Part shown: in pieces, positions 13,338 through 23,300 of the stretch
Position numbering within the stretch: position 1 is the first letter of the stretch
Layout of the letters: the number at the start of each line of letters is the position of its first letter
Assembly (NCBI RefSeq): GCF_037893015.1
Contig: NC_133666.1
Span: forward strand, 155,728,498 to 155,792,497
DNA length: 64,000 nt
Reading direction: 5' to 3'
Source: Macrotis lagotis
Taxonomy: Eukaryota > Chordata > Mammalia > Peramelemorphia > Peramelidae
The notes under the pieces: generated by a model
The model's database searches: none
Told to the model about the DNA's origin: nothing
Seen by the model: the letters and a program-made list of their open reading frames with translations, nothing else
Translations under genes and position numbers: made by a program

Positions 13338-13492
13338 GGGGGCAGCTAGGTGGTGCAGTGGATAGAGAACCGGCCCTGGAGTCAAGAGTACCTGAGTTCA
13401 AATTCAGCCTCAGACACTTAACAATTACCTAGCTGTGTGGCCTTGGGCAAGCCACTTAACCCCATTGCCTTGCAAAAAAAAAAAAGAAAGAA
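13338..13492 (+). mobile_element. WSINE1-type SINE with 15-bp TSD
   Basis: Full-length sense copy from ggggcagctaggtggtgcag to ccattgccttgc plus a poly(A) tail. The target-site duplication aagagtgattgaata is at 13323-13337 and 13493-13507. Confidence 0.95.
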
Positions 13493-13509
13493 AAGAGTGA
13501 TTGAATAAA

Positions 13510-13690
13510 TGTAGAACTATGTTAACCATGATTGTACATGTACAACTTTTACCAGATTGTTCACTGCTTTGGGGAAAGAGAAGGGAAGGGAAGGTAATAG
13601 AAATATGTGGAACTCATAAACTTGCAAATATTAAATGATGAAAACTCTCTTTGCATGTTGTTGGATAAAAAAATAAAATAAAAAATTGTT
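13510..13690 (+). mobile_element. L1 LINE 3' terminus, sense, 5'-truncated
   Basis: It shows the marsupial L1 end: catgattgtacatgtacaac, then agattgttcactgctttggg, a GGGAAGGGAA purine tract, gaaaactctctttgcatg, and a terminal run of AATAAA units. Only about 180 bases are present. Confidence 0.7.
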
Positions 13691-13999
13691 AAAAGAAATA
13701 GTTGGTGAGTGAATACTACGAATAAGATATAGAACACACAAGCTGGATTGTTTTCTTGGAAATGAGAATTTTAGGAGATTACTTTGAGGAAGTGTTGTGC
13801 TTTCTAGGATTGAATCTAGGTGTATCTTGGAGTCAGCTTCAACCAGTTCAAAAGACCTAATTGTTAAGTTTTCAGCATGAACGTTTATACCTTATAAAAT
13901 TACAAATCTACATTTGTCTACATTGAGTTGTTTTATTGGTTTCTAGACTTAAGAAAATGATAGAGAAAATGTTAATGATGCTGATAAAACTTAGAAGGG

Positions 14000-14152
14000 A
14001 GGGGCAGCTAGGTGGCCCAGTAGATAATCAGACCTTGAAATCAGGAGGGCCTGAGTTCAAATTCCATCTCAGTTACTTAATAATTACCTAGCTGTGTGAC
14101 TTTGGATAAGTCCCTTAACTCCATTGCCTTGCAAAAACCAAAAAAAGAAATT
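14000..14152 (+). mobile_element. WSINE1-type SINE with 14-bp TSD
   Basis: Sense copy from aggggcagctaggtggccca to ccattgccttgc plus an A-rich tail. The target-site duplication aaaacttagaaggg is at 13986-13999 and 14153-14166. Confidence 0.92.
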
Positions 14153-14449
14153 AAAACTTAGAAGGGGGGGGGTGATATGTACTTCCCTCTAACCCCAATC
14201 TCCCCCTTCCCCCAGTCAAATATTTACCAGCAGACTGAATCTCATTCCAGCAAAACAAGCACACATTCCATTAGAGGAGACAAGTATCCAAAGTCTGGGT
14301 ATAGACTAAAATCACAAGGTTGGGCATCTTAGTCTTATAAAGAATAAATAATTGCCAAAAAGGCAAGGGGAAATAGGAGACCTCCTGGCTTCAGAAAGAG
14401 AATAACTCCCATCATCATCAGGTTTTCTGTTTTTATTGCCTCTTTCTCA

Positions 14450-17400
14450 GTGATTTTTCTTTTTTATTGATATTTTATTTTTCCAGATATGTGATGAATT
14501 TTTTAACATTCACCCACATGCATATACATATTTTTAAGTTACATAACTTCCTTACACCCTCCTTTCCCACTCCCCTCCGCAGTAGTCAAATTAATATCGT
14601 ACATACACATTTGTGTTAAATATGCTTACAGATTAGTCATTTTTGGTATGAGGAATTAGGATTAAGGGGAAAGGAATATATGAGATATTTTTTTAAAAGT
14701 GAATGTAGTTTTTATTAGATTCTGAATTTTTGTTTTGTTTTGTTTTGTTTTTTCTTCCTCTGGATAGGAATAGCATTGTCCACAGCTGATCTAAATAGGG
14801 TTTCCCTAGCTCTCTGAATTGCTGAGAGGAGTTGCATCCATAAAGGTTGATCATTTCATAATATTGTTGTTAATGTGTAACTTAAAAATATGCATATGCA
14901 TGTGGATGAATGTTTGGAGCATTTTTTCATATGATTATATATACCTTTAATTTTTTCCACTTGAAAATTGTCTATTCATTTCCTTTGACCATTTATCAAT
15001 TGGGGAATGACTTGTGACTTTATAAATTTGATGCAATTCTCTATATATTTTAGAAATGAGACTTTTATCCAAACTCCTAGTAGTGAAGATTGTTTCCTGC
15101 TTTCTGGTTTCCTTCTAATTTTTGGCAGCTTTGATTTTATTAGTGTAAAAATTTTTAAATTTAATGTCATCAAAATCATTCAGTTTGTAATTTATAATGT
15201 ATTCTATTTTTTGTTTGTTTATAAATTTGTCTCCTTTTCATAGATCTGATAGAGTATGTCTTGATCTATTAATTTATCTATGGTGTTGCCCTTTATGTCT
15301 AAATCCTGTACGTATTTTGACCTTATTGTGGAATAGGGTAAGAGATATGGCTCTAAGCTTAGTTTTTGTCATACAATTTTCCAGTTTTTCCCAACAATTT
15401 TTGTCAAATAGTAAGTTCTTATTCCAGAAGCTGATGTCTTTGGGTTTGTCAATCAGTAGAATACTGTAGTCATTTACTGGTTTCTTTTGAACCTATCCTA
15501 ATCCACTGATCCATTACTCTATTTCTTAACCAGTACCATAGTTTTAATGACTGCCACTTTATAGTATAGTTTTAGATTTAGAAGAACTAGGCCACGTTCC
15601 TTTACTTTTTTCCATCAGTTCCCTTGCTATTCTTGACCTTTTGCTGTTCCAGATGAATTTTGTTACTATTTTTTCTAGCTCAGTAAAGTAATTGTTTAGT
15701 TTGATTGGTGTGCACTGAATAATTTAATTTGGATAGAACTGTCTTTTTAAATTATATTAGCTTGACCTGACCACAAGCAATTGGCATTTTCCCAATTATT
15801 TAGATCTGACTTCATTTGGCTGAGAAGTGCTTTGTAATTGTATTCTTGGGTTTGTCTTGGGAGGTAGATTCCCAACTATTTAATGTTGTCTGCAATTACC
15901 TTAAATGGAATTTCTCTTTCTAACTATTACTCTTGGACTTTGTTGTTCATATATAGAAATGCTGGTATGGGTTTATTTTATATCCTGCTACTTTGCTGAA
16001 TTGGTCAATTGTTTCAAGGAGTTCTTAAATTGATTTTCTTGGGTTCTCTAAGTATACTATCACATCATCTGCAAAGAGTGAAAGCTTTGCTTCCTCATTG
16101 CCAATTCTTATTCCTTCAATTTCTTTTTTTTCCCTTTTATTGATAAAGCTAACATTTCTAATACTATATTGAATAGTAAAGGTGACAATGGGCATCCTAG
16201 TTACACCCCTGATCTTATTGGAAATGTTCTGAATTTATCCCCATTACTTATAATATTTATTGATGGTTTTACATAGATACTACTTATTATTTTAAAGAAA
16301 ACTCCATTTGTTCTTAAACTTTCTAGTGTTTTTAAAAGGAATGGATGTTGTATTTTATCAAAAGGTTTTTCAGTATCTATTGAGATAATCAGATGATTTT
16401 TGCTAGTTTTGCTATTGATATATTAAATTATGCTGAATATTTTCCTAATATTAAACCATCCCTTGTCCACCTGGTACAAATCCTACTTGAACTTGGTATA
16501 TTATCCTAACAACAACTTGCTGTAATCTCTGCTAAAATTTTATTTAAGCTTTTTGCATCAATATTCATTAGGGAGATTGGTCTATAATTTTCTTTGCCTG
16601 TTTTGGTTCTTCCTGGTTTAGGTAACAGAACCATATTGGTGCCATAAAAGGAATTTGGTATAACTCCTATTTTTAAAAATAGTTTATATAGAATAGGAAT
16701 TAATTGTTCCTTAAATGTTTGGTAGAATTCACTTGTAAAACCATCTGAACCTGGAGACTTTTCCTTAGGGAGTTTATTGATGTTTTCTTTGATTTTTTTT
16801 CTGAAATGTCATTCATTTATTTTTATTTCCTCTTCAATTAATCAGAGCAGTTTTTATTTTTGTAAATATTCATCCATTTCATTCAGGCTATCAAATTTAT
16901 TGGCGTCCATTTCAGCAAAGTAGCTCTGAATTATCTCTTTAATTTCCTCCTCATTGGTGATTAATTCACCCATTCTATTTTTGATACTGGTAATTTGGTT
17001 ATCTTCTTTCTTTTTAAAAAAAAATAAGATTAACCAAAGGTTTATCCTTTTTTATTGACTTTTTCATAAAACCAACTCTTAGTTTTATTTATTAGATCAA
17101 TGGTTTTCTTGCATTCAATTATATTAATCTCTCCCTTGATTTTCAAAATTTCTCATTTGGTATTGGGGATCTTTAATTTGTTATTTTTATAGTTTTTTTT
17201 AGTTGCATGCCCAATTCACTGGTGCCCACTTTCTGTATTTTATTCATATAAGCATTTAAACATATAAAATTTCCCCTCAAAACTTCCTTGACTGCATCCC
17301 ATAAATTTTGGTGTTATGTCTCATTGTTATAATTTTCTTGGATATAATTAATTATTTCTTTGATTTGATCCATTCATTATTTAAAATTAAGCTATTTAGC

Positions 17401-17765
17401 TTCCAATTAATTTTTTATTTATCTTTCCTTGATCCTTTACTACATGAAATTTTTATTGCACCATGGTCTGAGAAGCATGAATTATTTCTGCCTTCCTACA
17501 TTTGATTATAAGGTTTTTATGCCTTAGTACATGGTCAATTTTAGTACAGGTGCCACGTACCCAATAAGTTTTCTCCAGAGGTCTATCATATCTAAGTTTT
17601 CTAAGATTTTATTCACCTTAACTTCCTTCTTATTTATTTTGTGGTTAGATTTATCTGGTTCTGAGAGAGTGAAGTTGAGATCCCACATTATTAAAGTTTT
17701 GCTGCCTTTGTCTCCTTGTAATTCATTAGCTTTTCCCCTAGGAAATTGGATGTTATAGCACTAGT
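14450..17765 (-). mobile_element. L1 LINE, 5'-truncated within ORF2, antisense
   Basis: The 3' UTR lies at 14450-14900. ORF2 runs leftward from about 17760. The + strand shows antisense RT landmarks: caaaggtttttcagtatctattg at 16360 (shortened here: tttttcagtatctattgag), cattagggagattggtctat at 16567 and atcatctgcaaagagtg at 16067. By comparison with the L1 at 7900 it stops roughly 450 bases short of the ORF2 start. Many stops break it. It is better preserved than the copy at 7900. Confidence 0.85.
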
Positions 17766-17793
17766 ACTGTACTTTAAAAGCATAGTACTAATG

Positions 17794-17876
17794 TAAGTAA
17801 CTTATAATATAATATATAATAAGTAACTTATAATAAGTAACTTATATAATAAGTAACTTATAATAAGTAACTTATA
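17794..17876 (+). repeat. Tandem repeat, unit aagtaacttataat
   Basis: Five full or near-full copies of a 14-bp unit start near 17795, 17821, 17835, 17851 and 17865, separated in places by TATA-rich filler. It lies directly at the truncated 5' end of the L1. Confidence 0.85.
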
Positions 17877-17879
17877 CCC

Positions 17880-18467
17880 TATTTCCCTTAAAAGACTTAG
17901 GGAACAGTCATTGTCCTTAGGCAGAAAGTAAAAGTCTTTTGCTTGCTTGACTATTTAATTGTTGATAATCTATTATCTGTTAACATTTTATCTTTCTTAA
18001 AGAGTTCTATTAACTCCAATAAGCCATAGAGGTCCAGTTTGAATTTATCAATTCATTATATGAATGACTGAGATGTATCAAGGTGTTCAATGTCAAGTAC
18101 AGTTTTCTGGTACTTTCCTGTACTTTCCTTTCTTCCCTCAAGCTTTTGAGTCTGTTTTCTATGGTTAAAAAAGTAGTTGCTTTGTATAGTTTATTGGAGA
18201 GATTTTTGCTATATATATAACTCTGCTTTTAGAGTTTTAGTGAGTCTTTCTTATATATCCAAATGTAATCAATAAAATAAATATGCTTTGGCAAAAGGCT
18301 GGTGGCTATTCCCATAAAAGTAGTTTGATTGCTGATAGTACAAATGTGGCACATTTGTTTAGGTGATTTCATTTTTATTATATTGATATTGTCAAACCAG
18401 GGACCATGGATATCACTCTCTGTAAAGCAAGTTTCATAATTATTGTTTATGTATACATTGAGTGTCT
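17880..18467. other. Intergenic, unassigned
   Basis: AT-rich sequence without a recognisable gene. Parts may be degraded antisense L1, but no diagnostic motif was found. Confidence 0.4.
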
Positions 18468-18482
18468 CTCTTAAGAACTTTA

Positions 18483-18613
18483 TTTTTTTTTTGGCAAGGC
18501 AATGAGGTTAAGTGACATAACTAGGTAATTATAAATTGTCTGAGGCTGAGTTTGAACTCAGATCCTCCTGACTCCAGGGTCAGTGCTCTAACCATTGTAC
18601 CACCTAACTGCCC
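18483..18613 (-). mobile_element. tRNA-derived SINE with 15-bp TSD
   Basis: Antisense copy, T-run at the left and cacctaactgcccc at the right, with an internal deletion in the conserved caaggtcacacagc block. The target-site duplication ctcttaagaacttta is at 18468-18482 and 18614-18628. Confidence 0.9.
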
Positions 18614-18642
18614 CTCTTAAGAACTTTAGAATTGATTGTACA

Positions 18643-18890
18643 GCATGGGAGACACTGGCACAGAATCACTCAACATGGCATGCCCTCATCAGAGAGGATA
18701 TTGGGCTCTATAAGTAAGGTAGAATTGAAGCAACTCAAAGGAAACATGAGATGTGTAAGTTTAGAATGCCCACTCCAGGTGTTCATATGGACTATTTGTG
18801 ACCAATCTGTGGCAGAGCATTCTGAGCTTGTATTGCTCTGATCAACCACAGTCCAACACATTGTAATTTGTCTCTAACATAGTACTATTG
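18643..18890 (+). mobile_element. RTE-clade LINE (BovB-like), ORF C-terminus
   Basis: The + frame starting at 18643 reads AWETLAQNHSTWHALIRE, then KFRMPTPGVHMDYL, PICGRAF and ALINHSPTHCN. This is the RTE C-terminus with its C-x2-C...H...H finger-like end. Three in-frame stops are seen, one at the first Cys of the finger. It is a dead fragment. Confidence 0.75.
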
Positions 18891-18954
18891 ATTTTTGAAC
18901 TTTTTCAATAATTAAGGAGAAGAACTAGTAGAATGATTGACAATTTGTGCCTTT

Positions 18955-19830
18955 GGGGTTTATTTTTGGTGAACTTTATTTTCCTTTTGGTTTTTAGTGT
19001 TGCTATATATACATGTTGGTAATTTTTGTAGATTTATTTTGTATTCTGCTACTTTAAGGAAATTGTTAGTCATCTTTTTGTTGCTATTTGGGGTTTTCTA
19101 AGCAAATCCTCATGTCATCTGCAAATAAGGATAAATATTTCTCCTCTTTGCAGATATTTATGACTTTAATTTCCTAGAACCATGTCATACAATAGTAAAG
19201 AAGAGACTTCTTTAATGGAAAAATACTAGATATTTTCCATATTTCTCCATTTAAAATAAGGTTAGCTTTTGGTTTTATCTATATGATTTTATATGATTTA
19301 TATGAAAGGCAGTGGTCCTATGGTTTTTTCTGCATTTGCTGATGTAATCATGATTTTTGTTGTATTTATTCTAATTACGATGAGTTTTACTCATTGTTTT
19401 ACAGTGCTGAGCCCTCTTGCATCAATGTCATAAATTCGATTTGGTCAGAGTGGAAAAATTTCAAAGCCTTTTACATTAATATTCATTAGAGGTGTTGCTT
19501 TTCATTTCTCTTCCTCAGCTTTATCCTTCCTAGTGTGTATAGTAATGACACGTTTGTATCGTTAATGGAGCTTGGTAAGGTGCTTTGTTTCTCCATTTTT
19601 GAAAATTATTGAAGTAGCATAAAATTTACCTTGAAACGTTTGGTGCAATACACTTCTCAATTCTTTTGAAACAGCGGTTTGTTTTGTTTGTTTTCCCCTT
19701 TACTAGCTCATGTAAGATATGTCCATTTCCACTTTCCAGGATTAAGTTGTTTTTGGTCTGAGTTCCTTATTTTTGTTCAGTTTAATTTTTGGTAAGTAGC
19801 CCTTCATTTCCTCTAAATTCTCAGTTTTAC
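18955..19830 (-). mobile_element. Old L1 LINE, antisense ORF2 fragment
   Basis: The antisense landmarks ttgtattctgctactttaag and catgtcatctgcaaataagg, and the later acattaatattcattagagg, come in the same order as in the L1 at 14450, but with greater divergence. Confidence 0.65.
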
Positions 19831-20184
19831 TACAATATAATTGGGTCTGGTAACATGTGTGTGCTTGTACCGTCTCCTCGGGTATATGGCAAAACCCAAA
19901 GCGCTATCTCCACTATTTCTTTTATGTTCTGGTCTGGTTCAGAGTTCTAAAGCAGGCTGTAAGTGAATGTTTTGGTAGAATCCAGGGATCTGAATACTTT
20001 GCCAAGCAGGACCCCTAAGCACAATCGCCGGGAAAGCGAGCAGTCCTTGGATGAGTCAAAGGCCGTCCTGCCAGTCCGGGCCAGAACTTAAAACGGAATC
20101 TGACTGAGCCTCCACCACGCCCCCTCCAGCCCCCCCAACGGGGTTTGGGGACTGCCAGCTCGGGGTGGGGGGGGGCTTGCCTAA

Positions 20185-20196
20185 TGCGCAGGCGCA
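20185..20196 (+). promoter_or_regulatory. NRF1-type site, TGCGCAGGCGCA
   Basis: The 12-mer has the two GCGCA half sites of the NRF1 consensus (YGCGCAYGCGCR) and lies 62 bases before the PPIC start codon, inside the CpG island. Such sites often lie near start sites in CpG-island promoters. Binding is inferred from the motif only. Confidence 0.5.
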
Positions 20197-20257
20197 CATT
20201 CCTATCCTGCCCAGCTCCATTTGCTGCTGGCCGCTGCTCTCAGCGCCCTCCTACAAA

Positions 20258-20374
20258 ATGCGCTTCGCCCGCGGGAGGCTGTTGCCCCTCGCCCTGTGCC
20301 TGGTCCTCTGCGTCCTCGTGCGTTCTTCCGGGAGTGGGGGCGTCAGGAAAAGAGGACCGTCCGTGACCGCCAAG
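20258..20374 (+). CDS. PPIC: PPIC coding exon 1 (signal peptide)
   Basis: This exon encodes residues 1-39, starting [18 protein letters not shown] and ending SVTAK. It has the same 39-residue length as human PPIC exon 1, and the last ten residues match closely, which fixes the ATG at 20258. An in-frame upstream ATG at 20165 would add 31 residues with no cyclophilin counterpart, so it is not used. The donor is AAG|gtgact at 20375. The exon is GC-rich because it lies inside the CpG island. Confidence 0.93.
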
Positions 20375-23300
20375 GTGACTGAGCAGTAAGGGCAGCAGCC
20401 CCCCGCGCCCCTAGTTGAGAGAAGTGCTTGCTCCCCCCTCCTCCCCGCTCCACTCGACTCCGAACCCCCACTGCGCCGCAGCCCAGCCGCTGCGCCTGGA
20501 AACCCCAGAGCCCACCGACCCCTTTTCTCCTCTGGGCAGAGGGGCTGTCTCTCTCCTCTTCTCTTTGCCGTCCAGCGCAGAAGGGGAATGTCACGGGCTC
20601 GTCCCGTCCCGGGCAAGGGGCGCTGCCAGCTGCCGCAGGCCGGGCCCTGCCCGCCTCCGCTAACTCAGCGGGGCGGGCGGGGTGGGCACAGCGGAGAAGC
20701 TGGTCCCGCGGCTGACGTGGGCACATCCGCGCGAGGAGGCCAGGAGCTGTGGCTCCCCTCAGGTGGGGGGCCCTTAGAGATGGCTGTGGGCGAGGAGTGG
20801 AGTCCTGGGAAGTGGAAGGGGCAAAGCTCAGAGGGTGAAGGGAGAGGGGAGCTAGGTTCTGGAGTAGGTGGGCTTCGGGAGGAGAAAATGCGCGCATGGG
20901 TAAAAGCCTACACCTACAGTGCTACCTACTTCTATAATTCGTATTTGGTTTGTTTGATCTCCATCCTGTTAAACACAAACTTGTATTCGTTAAAGCTACA
21001 CTGCATACGTTGACAGTAACGTATCCCCAAAGCAGCTCAGCCTTTTCCACAGGAAGAACTCATTAACTAGTACTTCCTACTGCTTTTTTGGGACTCAGGA
21101 ACAAGGAAGGAAAAATGAGAATGAAGGATAAAACTAACCTCACAGGACAGGGAGGATGCATATTATTACAACAGAAAAATTTGGTTCCAGGCATCAACGT
21201 GTCAAACATCAGTTATGTCTCTTATAATGTTAGGGCAGTCAACTAATGCTTATATTTATTTATTTATGTTTAGTAACTGTTGTCTTCCATATGGTCAATA
21301 TGCACTTAGTCGGAATACATAGCTCTTTATGGTTTAAGGTTTTATGTTTTCATTTTTCAGGCGGGAACAAAGGGATAAATTATGTCCCAGTCTTACATTG
21401 TAGTCAAGTATTTCTTAAGTTCTAACTATGTGCTCAGTGGGGATCCAAAGTGCAAAGAATGAAACAATCTTATGGGTGACATTTTGTTACAAATACTTGC
21501 TACAGTCATGTTTGTGAGAGACTAGTAATAGAGACAGTAGGAATTAATGCGGACAGCTTTTAAAACAACCCATGATCACTAAGGCAAATCTCAACAGAAC
21601 TAACAGTGTCATGCAATCATGAAATTTTGGAACTTGAAGGAAATCTAACAGTGATCTAGTTTAATCCCTTTATTTTACACTTAAGAAAGTTGAAACAAAA
21701 AGGTCGGGCCCATAGTCACAATTAGAAAACAAGTCTTTTGTTTCTACTTTATACTTTTTGCAAAGAATCAGAAAGGACCTCAAATGGGTTTTCTAGTCTA
21801 ACTTAAAGGATAATTCCATTTACAATATCATGGTTATTCAGCTGCCTCTGGAAGCTCCTAGGTGAGGGAGTAGAAAAATACTCCTGACATCATTTTTACT
21901 CACTGTCAGTTGTATTATGAGTTTTCCCTCGTATCAATTCAATTCAACATCATTAAGCCCCTACATATATATGTAATAAATACTATTTATATTGATAAAT
22001 GATCACTTATTAATTACCTGTGTAAGTACTGTAGTAAGTGGTGGGCTTAAAAAAATAGTCTATGCCCTCAAAGTTGTAACTTGCCTTGGGTCGCACAACT
22101 AATAAATATCTAGGAGCAGTTTGAACTCAGATCCTTCTGATTCCAGGGACTGAGCTCTATCCATTGTACCACATAGCTTGCCCCCATTATCCATTTTTTT
22201 AATGGGAGATGCAGCATGCATAAAACTAAGCAATAAATAACAACCAATGGAATCCTGAAAGTCTTGAGCTAATCCTTTGGGGAAGGTAAAGATTCTGAGA
22301 TGCCTTAATTTAAGAAGGTAATACATTTGTTTAGTCATTTCCCCTACATTGTAGACATTTGCCTTTGCAAAGGGATAGACAAAAGGATGAAATGAATTCA
22401 GGAAACAGCAAATAGGTCATTTGAACTGGAACAATGTGAAATAAATTTGGAAAAGTAAGTTAGAAGAAAACTGAAGGATTTTAAATGCCAAGCTGAGGAA
22501 TTTATATTTTATCCTAGAGATAAGAAGTCATTGTAGATTGATCCAGGGACTGACATGAGGTGGGGCACAGGGCATATCTGTCCTTCAGGAATATTATTTT
22601 GTCACCTTTATGGCTATGGAGTGGAAAGGGAAGAGTCTAAAAGTAGTCCAGCTATTTACAAAGATAGTTAAACTATTGGAGTAATCCATGTCAGAGGTGA
22701 TAAGGTCCTGAATTACAGTATTGGTCATGTGAATGGAGAGAAGAGGTTCATCCCAAAGATATTGTGGATGTAAAAACAGAAAGTTAACAACTGGAAGGGG
22801 CAGGGGATGGGGGGAAATTAGAGTTGGGAGAAGAGACTCAGAGTTTGAGAAGATTAAAGAGTGAAAGATGACTCTAAGATTGAGAACCTAGGTGAGTTGG
22901 TGGATCGTGGTGCCCTTAAGAAAAATTTCAAGCCTAATTTGCTACATCTTCTACTTTTTGCTCATAATTCTGCCCTCTGAGATCAAATAGAACAAATCTT
23001 AAAATGACAGTCTTTTAGACATTTGAAGACAGTTATCATATATTGGCTAACACTTCTCTTTCCTAGGCCCCAAATGGCATGAATTTCTATCCCTTTAACA
23101 TCCTAGTTCTCTTCCTGTAGTTGTACTGCTATTACTTGTCTTTACTAAAATGTATTGCCCAAAATGGAAACAGTACTATAGATATACTTTGACTGGGCCA
23201 AGGTTTTGCTTCTCAAAATGGACTTTTTACATTGGGTTGTCATTGGGTATGTTTTGGCTGCTTTCTTTACCTTTTACCATTTCATACAAGTCTTCCAAAG

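Larger units (their letters stand above)
20020..20860 (+). promoter_or_regulatory. PPIC: CpG-island promoter of PPIC
   Basis: A sharp rise in GC and CpG content surrounds exon 1, against AT-rich flanks. Upstream of the ATG there is a CACGCCC-type Sp1/KLF box at 20115-20127 and a near-consensus NRF1 palindrome at 20185-20196. No TATA box is apparent, as is usual for a broadly expressed gene with dispersed start sites. The exact transcription start cannot be read from sequence. Long open frames on both strands here come from the base composition, not from genes. Confidence 0.8.

Noticed and set aside
13338-13492. tRNA gene
   Set aside because: The tRNA-like 5' part belongs to a SINE with a tail and target-site duplication. 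The cloverleaf is not complete.
20165-20257. In-frame upstream ATG that would extend the PPIC N-terminus by 31 residues
   Set aside because: The shorter start reproduces the exact 39-residue exon 1 length and a proper signal peptide. The extension has no cyclophilin counterpart.
20343-20897. 184-codon minus-strand frame and several overlapping frames across the CpG island
   Set aside because: They overlap PPIC exon 1 and its flanks in several frames, with Pro/Arg/Ala/Gly-rich composition from GC bias and no domain.
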